A DNA stretch of 38,278 bases. It comes from Candidatus Altimarinota bacterium (GTDB lineage Bacteria > Patescibacteriota > Gracilibacteria > BD1-5 > UBA6164). The position numbers were made by a program, and so were the translations under genes. Of the stretch, positions 19,257 through 28,807 are shown one piece after another. Numbering within the stretch: the stretch's first letter is position 1; every line of letters begins with the position of its first letter. The notes beneath the pieces are model-generated. The model was not told where the DNA came from and ran no database searches. It was given only the letters and a program-made list of their open reading frames with translations. The DNA lies in contig CALREY010000014.1 of the NCBI GenBank assembly GCA_943356435.1, positions 1-38,278 on the forward strand. Reading direction: 5' to 3'.

Positions 19257-22200
19257 ATGATAATCATAAATTTGATAATCCCACTATATAACTCTGATTA
19301 TATTGAAAAACAATTATTATCAATAAAAAAACAGCAAAACAAAGCTACAAAGATAATAGTTATTTTTATTGATGATTGATCTAGTAAAAATTATAAAGAT
19401 ATTTATAAAAATATCATTTCAAAATACAATAATCTAGAAATAATTTATCATGATTTATGAGAAAAAAACTGATTAAATAGAGTATGCAAAGCTAGAAATA
19501 AATGAGTAGAGCTAGCATCATCTCAAAATCTATATTTTATAGACCAAGAAACAATTCTAAGCAGTAATAATATAAATCAAATATATAAATATCTAGATAA
19601 TAATGATGTTATTATCTGACCATATCTATGATACAATGATTTAAAAAAAGAATTAAGAGAAGATGATATAGATTTTTTCATAAATAATTGATATATAAAC
19701 AAGCCAGATTTTGCTGATTTCAGGTTAGAATTTTATCAGGAAAAAGCATCTCAAAATAGACTATGGGAATTCTTCTGTGCATCCAATTTTTTCATAAAAA
19801 AAGATGTTTATTTAAGTATATGATGATTTGATGAATCACTTGTTTCTTGGTGAGATGAGGATACAGAGTTTTGATATAGATTACACAAGGCAGGACACAA
19901 AATACTATTTGATGAAAATATACAAGTCCTGAATCTATCTGATAAATTGTATAATTCACCATATAAAATATTGCAAGAAAACAATATAGAATCACTTTCT
20001 AATAATTGGCTAAAAAACTACAAAAAACATAATACTCCAGAATACAAAAGATACATATATGATAGATACAATCATTTATCGACAGAATTAAAATCAAATG
20101 TATCACCAGAATTTAAAAAGTATTTTTTAAACAAAAAAAATGTATTAATTCATTCTATTAATGGTATAGGATTATGACATATAAAAAGGACTTTATTAAT
20201 AGCCTTAGAGTTATATAAATCTGAAGTTATATGAGAAATAATATTTGTAACTAATAGTAAAAATCCGTTTTTAATAGAGGATGGATGATTTAGAATTATA
20301 TCTCTAGATTATTGAATAGAAGATTGTTTAAATAGTAGTTCATTTCAAGAATATGAAACACAAAACTACATAAAAATAAATGAAATAATAAATCAGAATA
20401 ATATAGAAATAATTATTCACGATACATATTTCATAAAAAAAGTATTAGATAATAGAATAGATTTATCACATTTTTTAGTTTTGAGAGATAGTGATCTAGA
20501 CTATTTAAACTCTATTCAAGATTATTTATACTGTTTCAAAAAAGTATTTATTCCACATATTAGAGAAGAATTAAGTCAGGAAAAACTAGATTTTTATGAT
20601 AATTACAAAAATATATCGTATACATGATATGTTTATGAAGGCTTAAATGTAATTAAAAATAATTCAAAAAAAATACTTGTTTCACCATGATATTGATGAG
20701 ATTATGAAAACACAAAAAATTTTTTTAATTATTTAAATGAATTAATAATTTCAAACAAACAATTATTCATAGACTACAAAATAGAGTTTGTATTATGAAA
20801 ATATTATGATGAATTAAAAGCCAATATTGTTTTTCCAAAATTCATAATCATTTCACAATTTGATAACAATTTGTCAAAAAGTATTATAAACTCAGAATTA
20901 TTTATAGGTAGATGATGATACAATACTTTAAACGAAGTATTTTTTAGTTCTAGCAAGAGTATTTTATTTCCAGTGGAAAGAAATGCTGAAAACCAAGATA
21001 CTAGAATAGATTTTTTTATCAATCATTTCGGAGCAGATTTTATTAAGAAGGGGAGTTATGATTTGGAGAGGGATGGGGATGTTTTGGAGAAATATTTTCA
21101 TAACTCTATCCTGAATCCTTTCTCTTACTTAAGAGAAAGGGGCTACAAAGAATCAAACAAAGAATATTTAGATTGAAAACAAATTATTAGTGATTGAATA
21201 ATAAAAGAAATAAATAAGAAAAATATATTAGTTTTTAAGAATATATTTTTGCCAGAGTCGGAGAATTTTATTTATGAGGAGCTAAGATTATTAGAATGAA
21301 TAAATCCTATTATATATACTCTAAAAATGGATAATAATCATATATTTCCGAATAATTTCAATATAGTTTATAGGAAAGAATTTGATACATTATTAGATAT
21401 GGAATATCCAAAAATAAAGGATACAGATTTGTATCTAAAATTTTTGAAGTACTTAGTTTTTTTGATAAAAAAATATGATATTAAAATAATTTATACTGAG
21501 TTTTTATTTGATGCTAGTTTCGTCGTAAAGATAAAATCACTTATACCAGATATAAAAATATATTCAGCAGCTAGGTGATATGATGTATATTGATTTTTAA
21601 GAAAACAAAATAAGTTTTTGGATAATGTTGATAAGATATTTGTGAGGGATGAGATGATGAGAAAATACATTAAAAACTCTATCTTGTCCACAGGATACCT
21701 CCCTTCGGGCATAAATCCTTCCCATTTAGTCAAAGAGGAAGAGGCTACAAAAAATAATCCCTCGGCTTTCAGCCACTCCCTTTGAAAAAGGGAGAAATTA
21801 TTATCTGAAAAAATAGAAGTTATTAGAAGTGTTTTGGATTTTACAAAATATAGTTTTTTAAAGAAGGATTTTAGTAAATTGGATATATTGTTTGGATGAA
21901 GATTTGTAGAAAAAAAGGGGATTATAGAAGTACTGGATTTGATTTCACTTTTAGTAAAGCATAATTTAGTAGGAAAAATATGATTAATCTGAGATGGAGA
22001 ATTAAAAAATGATATTTTCAAAAAAATAGATGAATTATGATTAACAAATAAAATAGAGTATTTTGGCTTTTTAGAGCATAAAGATTTGTTAAAGCAGATT
22101 AATAATTATAATACATATATCAATTATTCAAAAGTATCAACTAACTGAGATACAGATTGAATACCAAATATGATACTTGAAAATATGCTTAGTTGAAATC

Positions 22201-22412
22201 TAGTATTTTCTACGCTTGTTTGAGGGATTGGAGAAGTAATAATTGACTGAGAAACAGGAGTGGTTTTAAGTTGAAATATTGAGGAGGATTTTGTTAAGTT
22301 GAGATTGGTTGTAAACATAGAAAAAATAGTTGAGAATTCTTATAGAAAAGTAATAGAAGAGTTTTGTATAGAGAAGGGAATTGAGAAGTTGGAGACTGAA
22401 ATTAGCTCATAA
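19257..22412 (+). CDS. Three-module glycosyltransferase (GT2 + two GT-B domains)
   Basis: 1051 residues in one uninterrupted frame. Module 1 (about 1-275) is GT2 (GT-A fold): I-N-L-I-I-P-L-Y-N-S, F-I-D-D-G-S-S, A-R-N-K-G-V, Y-F-I-D-Q-E, F-F-I-K-K-D-V-Y, G-G-F-D-E and W-G-D-E-D-T-E-F-G-Y-R. Module 2 (about 290-620) resembles MurG/UDP-glycosyltransferases: I-H-S-I-N-G-I-G-L-G-H-I-K-R-T and I-G-R-G-G-Y-N-T-L-N-E-V. Module 3 (about 645-1051) is GT4-like: L-F-G-G-R-F-V-E-K-K-G, I-G-L-I-G-D-G-E-L, I-E-Y-F-G-F-L, D-G-I-P-N-M-I-L-E-N-M and G-E-V-I-I-D-G-E-T-G-V. It likely builds three linkages of a surface glycan or protein-linked sugar. Two palindromic-element copies are translated inside it. The stop codon overlaps the first base of element B copy 1. 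Confidence 0.88.
21108..21146. repeat. Palindromic element A-like, short copy in glycosyltransferase
   Basis: Dyad cctttctcttacttaagaga-aagg (21117-21140) followed by ggctac, flanked on the left by aactctatcctgaat. It encodes N-P-F-S-Y-L-R-E-R-G-Y between module 2 and module 3. The flanks match the layout of the longer copy at 21676 (aactctatc ... gaggctac). Confidence 0.65.
21676..21795. repeat. Palindromic element A, long copy in glycosyltransferase
   Basis: Contains ttgtccacaggatacctccc, ttcgggcataaatccttccc and gaggctac, closely matching the minus-strand copy at 13905-13987. It continues into a second dyad region (cactccctttgaaaaaggga). Translated in frame as L-S-T-G-Y-L-P-S-G-I-N onward inside module 3. 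Confidence 0.8.
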
Positions 22413-22450
22413 CTCCCCCTTAATCCCCCTCACTTGAGGGGGAGAGAGAA
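22411..22450. repeat. Element B, copy 1
   Basis: aactcccccttaatccccct then cacttgagggggagagagaa: G+C-rich imperfect dyad that begins at the stop codon of the giant glycosyltransferase. The rest of the 109-bp gap to the next gene (22413-22521) is AT-rich with no gene seen. Could double as a terminator hairpin, although no clean T-run follows. Confidence 0.75.
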
Positions 22451-22521
22451 CAATAATGTAATAATAACAAGTTCAAAAATCATTAATAATAATTTTGCTT
22501 ATTTGGTTAATATAAAATAAT

Positions 22522-23145
22522 ATGAAATCTAGTTTACCGAGTATAGATATACAATTAAAATGAATGATTAAGTGTCAAATTTGAAATATTTCAACAAGTT
22601 TAAAAGATATAACTGATAGTGTAATGTTATTTGAAGAAAAATTTAGATGACCTATTCTTTCTTTTTGCTGTAGGATTGAATTATTAATTGATATGTTAAT
22701 AAAAAAACTATTCTTTTTATTATTTGAAATTGATTTTGATGATATTAATAAAAAAGAAGATATATTTGATGAATTATTTTTTTCAAGTAATATATTGAAT
22801 TTAAATACTAAAATAAATTTATTGATTAATCTTTTGGAACGATTTGAAAGATGTCAATTTTGATTTGACTCTAGTAATAATGGTGTAAAAAAATTTAAAG
22901 ATGAATTAGATAAATATAGAAAAATTAGAAATATATTTGCTCATTCACAGGTAGAACCTAAGGTAAATACAAAGAATAAAGTTATTGATATATATATTAA
23001 GTTTAATTGAATTGAGACCAAGGTAGATGAACAATATATAGAAACAAAAATATTAAATTTAGAATTTATAAATAAATTATTACTTGATTATTCTAATAAC
23101 TTTGAAATAAAAAAAGTAAATAATGAAAAATTAGATTTAGATTAA
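22522..23145 (+). CDS. HEPN-like protein
   Basis: 207 residues, mostly helical. The sequence Y-R-K-I-R136-N-I-F-A-H141 matches the R-N-x-x-A-H form of the R-x4-6-H motif of HEPN domains (MltR/DUF4145-like helical bundles), many of which are RNases in toxin-antitoxin or abortive-infection systems. An upstream helix pair (F-R-G-P-I-L-S-F-C-C-R-I-E-L-L-I-D-M-L) supports the bundle. No partner antitoxin (nucleotidyltransferase or MNT) is adjacent; the next gene is a DUF559-type nuclease-like protein. Both genes are bracketed by element B copies. A regulatory, non-nuclease role is possible. UGA glycines are few, but the gene still needs table 25. Confidence 0.6.
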
Positions 23146-23173
23146 ATTTATATTTTTTTATCTATAACATAAA

Positions 23174-23210
23174 AACTCCCCCTTAATCGCCCTCACTTAG
23201 AGGGAGAGAA
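23174..23210. repeat. Element B, copy 2
   Basis: aaactcccccttaatcgccc then tcacttagagggagaga: same orientation as copy 1 and followed by a related AT-rich tail (aaaacgataatagtaacaat versus gaacaataatgtaataataa), so the repeated unit is longer than the dyad. It lies in the 88-bp gap before the DUF559 gene. Confidence 0.75.
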
Positions 23211-23233
23211 AACGATAATAGTAACAATAATTT

Positions 23234-23773
23234 ATGAAAAATAGTACAATTCAATTAAATAATAGACTTCCATATAATCCAAAACTAAGGGACAGAACTA
23301 AAGAACTTAGGAAAAATATGACAGTACATGAAAGAAAATTATGGTATTGATTTCTTAGATGATTTCAAAACTTTTTCTCCTCAAATTGTTCTACTTCCAC
23401 CTCAAATGAGGGTGATTGAGGGGGAGTTGTAAAAGAATTGAATGAAAAAATCTTAATAAAAAACCAATTCTGTTCAGAGGGTGACTTTGGTTGAGTTTTA
23501 TCAAACCTAAGAATTTATAAACAAAGACCTATTGATAACTTTATTGTAGATTTTTATATTCCTAAATTAAAACTAGTTATAGAAATTGACTGAGAAAGTC
23601 ATTTTACTGAAAACTGATTAGTTTATGATCAAGAAAGAACAGCCATTTTAGAATGATTATGATTAAAAATTATTAGAATCACGAATCAAGAAATAGACAA
23701 AAATTTTGAAAATGTTTGTGAAAAATTAAAAACAAAAATAATAAATGAATTTAAAGTTATAACTAAAAATTAA
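23234..23773 (+). CDS. DUF559-family endonuclease-like protein with in-frame element insertion
   Basis: 179 residues versus about 115-125 for the family. The start has the DUF559 opening (N-P-K-L-R-D-R-T-K-E-L-R-K-N-M-T-V-H-E-R-K-L-W-Y), then after an insert R-I-Y-K-Q-R-P-I-D-N-F-I-V-D-F-Y-I-P, L-V-I-E-I-D-G-E-S-H and the tail D-Q-E-R-T-A-I-L-E-G-L-G-L-K-I-I-R-I-T-N-Q-E-I. The D and E-x-D belong to a PD-(D/E)XK-like (Vsr-related) nuclease fold; the cellular role of DUF559 proteins is poorly known. About 50 residues between F-L-R-G-F-Q-N-F and R-I-Y-K-Q-R-P are extra, and their first third is encoded by an inverted copy of element B. A second copy follows the stop codon. Confidence 0.82.
23386..23431 (-). 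repeat. Element B, copy 3 (inside DUF559 gene)
   Basis: gttctacttccacctcaaat then gagggtgattgagggggagt on the plus strand, inverted relative to copies 1 and 2. Translated in frame as N-C-S-T-S-T-S-N-E-G-D-G-G-G-V. It nearly matches copy 4 located just after this gene. Confidence 0.8.
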
Positions 23774-23776
23774 ATA

Positions 23777-23817
23777 TGTTCTACTTCCCCCTCAAGTGAG
23801 GGGGATTAAGGGGGAGA
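23777..23817 (-). repeat. Element B, copy 4
   Basis: tgttctacttccccctcaag then tgagggggattaagggggaga, in the 86-bp gap between the DUF559 gene and the long radical-SAM operon, four bases after the stop codon. Over 40 bases it differs from the intragenic copy 3 at only a few positions. Confidence 0.8.
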
Positions 23818-23859
23818 TTACAATACTATAGACGATTTTTTAATATTATTCCAATCCAC

Positions 23860-26151
23860 ATGCACCAAATTACACAAAATTACATAAACTACCAAAACAC
23901 TTGAAAAAGTCTTATTTTTAGAGCTGATTTGCATCTCATATGATGATGTAATTTTAAGTGTGTTATGTGTGATAATTGGAAAAGGGAAATAGAGATGAAA
24001 TTCACAGAAGATGACTTATACAAAATAATTCTAAAACTAAAAAAAGATTATAATTGCAATTATATTAGGTTTCATGGGCAAGAACCTACTATGTATGCCA
24101 AATTGGAAGATTTAATAGCATTCTCAAAAAAACTGTGATTAAAAGTCGCTATCAAAACTAATGCATGGCTACTTAGTGATAAAAGATTGGTAAAAATATT
24201 AAAATATTGATTGGATGAATTGTATTTGTCTATAGATGGACCAAATGTTGAGATACATGACTATATCAGATGAGTAAATGGATCATTTGCAAAAAATATT
24301 GATATAATAAAAAAATCAAAAAAGATAAATCCAGATTTAAAGATATACATAAATTCAGTTGTAATGAATTACAACTTTGAAACTCTTGAGCAAATGATAG
24401 ATTTGTGAAAAAAATACGATATAGATAGAGTGAGTTTTGTTTTTTTGAATGATAAGAATAGAAAAGATATTGATAGTTTGAATTTAACTAAACAAGAGTT
24501 TTTTTATTTCTTTAATGAGAAAGTGAAACTTATTTATGAGAAAGCTAAGTTGTACAATATAAATGTAGATTTTTCACCATTTATAAGTGAATTAGTATGA
24601 AAAAACAATGAAGAAGTATTGCAAAAATTAACAGATATAGAAAAATACCAATGAGAAATAAATAGCTTCTATGAATGAATTTATGGAAAATATTTCTATG
24701 ACAAATATGGTTGTTTTTGACCACTAGACCATTCATCTATCAATTATACTGGTGATATGTATGGTTGTTGTGTAGTGGAGAGAAATACTAGTGTATCAGT
24801 ATGAAATGTATTACAAGATGATATCTCAGAGATAAAAAATAGTCCAAAATATGAAAAATATAGACAAAACTCAAATGAAAAATGTGGATATGCTTCTAAA
24901 TGTGCTAGTAATTTCTATACTAGAAAAACTCTATTCAAAGAAATATATCTAAATGATGAACTATATGATAAAAGTATTGCTATTAATTATTATAGATATT
25001 TAAAAGAATTATTTACAGAAGATGAGTCGATAATAAATAATATAAAACTAAAAAAATTAAAAGAACAATTACTTCATTTTTATGATAATCTGGAATTTTA
25101 TAGAGAATTGTTATTAAATAATAATATCAGTAAATCAGATATAGTAAATATGAATTCTCTAGATTTTATAGAGAAATTACCAATCTTGGATAAAGATATT
25201 TTGAAACTAAATTATGAACAAATAATAAAATTAAGCGAAAATAAACAAGTACTATATTGAAAAACATCATGAAATACATGAAATGCTTTTAGATTTGTTT
25301 ATCCACTAGATTTCAAAAGACATATTAAACAAATTGCTATTTTTTCCGGTGAGTCTGAATTCACTTTCAAAGATTCATATTTCTCACTGACTCCTATTAA
25401 CTGTAATCAAAAAGCAATAAATAATATAAGAGAGCCAGATTATGTAAAAAAAATATATATTAGTATATCAGATTTTTATTTCGATAAAGAGTATTTCATA
25501 AAAATACAAAAAATATTTAAAGATAATAAAAATACTAAATATCTCCATGCGGATGCTAAATATTTATTATATTTAATACTTTGATTCCAGAAATTTGATT
25601 TAGAGTTACCAAAATTGAAAGCTATAAGTCTGACTTATACTTACACAAATAAAAGTCTAAAAGAATTTATAAAACAAGTGTTTGATTGTAAGGTATTAGA
25701 CAATTATTGATGCAGTGAAGTGTGACCAATAAGTATAGATTTAGATGGAAATAAGAAATTGTATTGAGATAATATTATTTTTGAAGAAATATCTTGAGAA
25801 TTTGTTGTTACAGATTTAGATAATCCTTATTTTCCATTTATTAGATACAAAAATGATGATTTATGAAACTATGATTGAAAAAATATAATTATAAATTGAA
25901 AGAAAAATCAATTGTTAAATGGTAAATCACTTAGAGATTTAGATGATTTTTTCAGTGAGTATTTCTGTGAAATACTTTTTTATCAATTTGATGAAAATAA
26001 ATTGTATTATTTTTCTTTTAACAAAATTGATAATGATTTGTTAAAAACGAAGTTAAATCAATTATTATGAATAGATTTTGAAGCAATAAAAATATGAGAA
26101 AATGAGTTTTTTGAATTAGGGGATTGTAGTAAATTTAAAACAATAATATAA
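23860..26151 (+). CDS. Radical-SAM - PaaK/CapK-like adenylate-forming fusion
   Basis: 763 residues. Residues 1-375: radical-SAM with G-G-C30-N-F-K-C34-V-M-C37-D-N-W, H-G-Q-E-P in place of GGEP, L-S-I-D-G-P, and SPASM-type cysteines (Y-G-C-F-G-P-L, M-Y-G-C-C-V, K-C-G-Y-A-S-K-C-A). Residues 385-763: phenylacetate-CoA ligase/CapK fold with K-L-P-I-L-D-K-D-I, the ATP-binding loop Y-G-K-T-S-G-N-T-G-N (about 464), N-Y-G-C-S-E-V-G-P-I and F-P-F-I-R-Y-K-N-D-D-L-G. The second half should adenylate a carboxylate. I know of no described enzyme with this fusion. First gene of a seven-gene radical-SAM operon. In-frame coding through both halves, with no internal ATG-led break, argues for one polypeptide. 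Confidence 0.85.
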
Positions 26152-26158
26152 TGAATCA

Positions 26159-27454
26159 ATGAATGATAAAATTATAAAAACAGTAAATCCGATTTTTACA
26201 TGAGTTGCAGTTTTATTAATACAAATGACTGATTTTTGTAATTTTTCTTGTAAATACTGTATCACTTGAAAGAAATTTACATGAAAATCAATAGATATTA
26301 AGTCATTCAATAAAATAAAAGAATTAATTTTAAAATTAAAAGAGAAATATGCAGTTGTTGATATTACTCTTACATGATGAGAACCAACATTGTGAAAAGA
26401 TTTCTTTGAATTTTTGGATAAATTATTAGATTTAGAAGTAAAAGTAACTATTAATTCAAATGGATTTAAATTGTATGAAAAACAAAATCAACTCTCAATT
26501 TTATCTCAAAACAAAAATTCTAATTACTTATTTTTTTTCATCACATTTCATTACAAACAATATTTCAAAAAAACAGATTTATTTATTTCATCATTGAAAC
26601 TAATTAAAGATTTTAAATTTAATTATTGAGTAAATTTTCTATTACCCGATGATGCATCAATTCAAGATTTTATATTTGCAAAAGAATATATAGTTTGATT
26701 ATTAGATACTAAAAATTATAATTTCAGTTTAATCAAGTGAACAGATTGAAAAATATCAGAGTCATACAGCAAAGAATCACTAGACTATTTCTATAACAAT
26801 TTTGATGAATCAGACAAAATAAAAAATCTAGAAATTGTATACCTAGATTGACAAAAAGAAAATGTAAATTCGTCAGAACTTATATATAAATGACTTAATA
26901 ATTTTTCATGATATAAATGTAATTTTTTAAGTAAAAACTATGTAAATATATATCTAGAAACCGATTTAACTTGTTATTTTTGAAGTTGTTATTCATTAAA
27001 TAGACTGAGATATACTATAGATGAAATAATAGATTTTTTTGATAAATCATTAGAAAAAAACATCATTTGCTGAGATCATACTTGTTTATGTGAGTCAGAT
27101 TTTAATACAAAAAAATCAAAAATAGATAATAATTTATACATAAAAGATAAATTGAAATCTCTATTCTCTAAGATTAAGCCAAATGATTTCGATATAACAT
27201 ATTTAGTTATATGAAACAATAGTATTCAAATAATATTATCACAAAAAGATATATTTGTATTCATAATACTAGAAAAAATAATTGAAAAAAACGTAAAATA
27301 TCCATTTTCAGACTGAAAAATTGGATACCATTATTATTCAAAAAACAAAGAAAATGAATTTATAAATCTAGAATCTAAAAATCAAAATACTATAAATTTG
27401 TTCCTAAAAAGAGTCTACATATTCAATAAAATTATAAGCAAAATAATTATTTAA
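26159..27454 (+). CDS. Radical-SAM protein with C-terminal Cys-rich region
   Basis: 431 residues. D-F-C27-N-F-S-C31-K-Y-C34-I-T-G, T-L-T-G-G-E-P-T-L, I-N-S-N-G. The second half holds Y-K-C-N-F, D-L-T-C-Y-F-G-S-C-Y-S and I-I-C-G-D-H-T-C-L-C-E-S, a cysteine arrangement shared with the next gene (I-V-C-N-S-Q-N-C-S-C), so these two are tandem paralogues of a family I do not recognise. The last 110 residues are a separate helical/strand region (I-T-Y-L-V-I-G-N-N-S-I-Q-I-I-L) without known motif. Start 26159 is required: the ATG at 26151 (TAATG overlap with the previous stop) meets a TAA after eight codons. Second gene of the operon. Confidence 0.75.
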
Positions 27455-27463
27455 ATAAGAATA

Positions 27464-28807
27464 ATGAAAAAAATATATTCTTTGACATCATCAGAAAATA
27501 TTATAAATATTACATTTAATATAACATATAAATGTAATTTTAAATGTCATTATTGTTATGCGTGAGAAGTAAATGAAAAGACATTTAAATTTGATCTTAA
27601 AAATAAATCAAAATTAACTTATTTTATTGAATCTATAGAAAAAAACTACCCAGATTTAAAAATAAATTTTTTGATTACATGATGAGAACCTCTTCTAAAT
27701 AAAGATTTTTGCAAATTAATAGAGTTTTTATTAGATTTTAATTCTGTATTCATAACTGTTACCAGCAATATATTTTTATTATGAAATATCACTGAAAAAC
27801 TAGATTTATTTGAAAATGAGAGATTTATACTTATTCCCACTTTTCATTTTTATGAATACAAAAAATATGATTTAAAATCTGAAATATTTATAAAAAATAT
27901 AAACAAATTAAAAGAATATAACATAAAATTTGATATCAATTTTTTGATACCAACTTCTTATGAAGACTTTGAAGATTTTTTGAAAATGAAACAAAATATA
28001 ATATACAAATGTAGTCTTGAAAAACACCAACATCATCTAAATCTTATCCAGGAAAATCAAGTAATATCAGAAAACTATGATAAAAAAATAATTGATTATT
28101 ATTACAAAGAAGATAAAAAATCTATAGCAGAAAATACTATAAAATTACAATATTCAGATACAAGTATACAATTTCATGATAACAAAAATATTATATTAAA
28201 ATCATTAAATCAATTTAAATGATATAAATGTTTTCCTTTTGAAATACCTTCAAACATATTAATAGATTATGATTTAAATATCATTTTTGCTTGATGCTCT
28301 ACGATGATAAACAAAAATTATACAGTTGATCAAGCTATAGAACTCTTAAAAAATTGAAAAAATAAATATATTGTTTGTAACTCTCAAAATTGTTCATGTT
28401 TAGCAAATATTCCAATAAAAAAAGAATATGATGAAAATATAAAAGTTAAAACTGATAAATTAAAAGAAATATTAAACAATAAATTATGAGAATATTTAAC
28501 TATAAAATGAGCTTTATTCATTGAAATAGATAAAAATATAAACAATGAATCTATATCTATTATATATAAATTACCTGAAAAAGACTATTATATAAATTTT
28601 ATCATAGAATGTGCAATTACTGATTTCAGATATAGAGAAATATACTTATGATTAGGGATATATACGTATTCTACCAATTATCAATGATGAATTATAAAAG
28701 ATAATAACGAATATGATTGACTCATACAAATTATTCTACAAAGAATAAAAAAAGTAACTCCTATTTTGTTAAATATACTTAAACTAAACAAATGAAAAAA
28801 ACAATAA
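27464..28807 (+). CDS. Radical-SAM protein, paralogue of the preceding gene
   Basis: 447 residues. I-T-Y-K-C24-N-F-K-C28-H-Y-C31-Y-A-G, F-L-I-T-G-G-E-P-L-L, V-T-S-N-I. Contains K-C-S-L-E-K-H-Q-H-H-L, then Y-K-C-F-P-F, F-A-G-C-S-T-M and I-V-C-N-S-Q-N-C-S-C-L-A, matching the C-terminal cysteine layout of the preceding gene including the helix Y-T-V-D-Q-A-I-E-L-L. Separated from it by 9 bp. Its end (AAA TGA AAA AAA CAA TAA) overlaps the start of the glycosyltransferase-radical-SAM fusion by 16 bp. Function unknown; as a pair they may form a heterodimer (inference). Confidence 0.75.

Noticed and set aside
23234-23773. Frameshifted or chimeric DUF559 gene because of extra length.
   Set aside because: The extra residues are in frame and partly explained by an inverted element B copy; conserved nuclease motifs lie intact on both sides.
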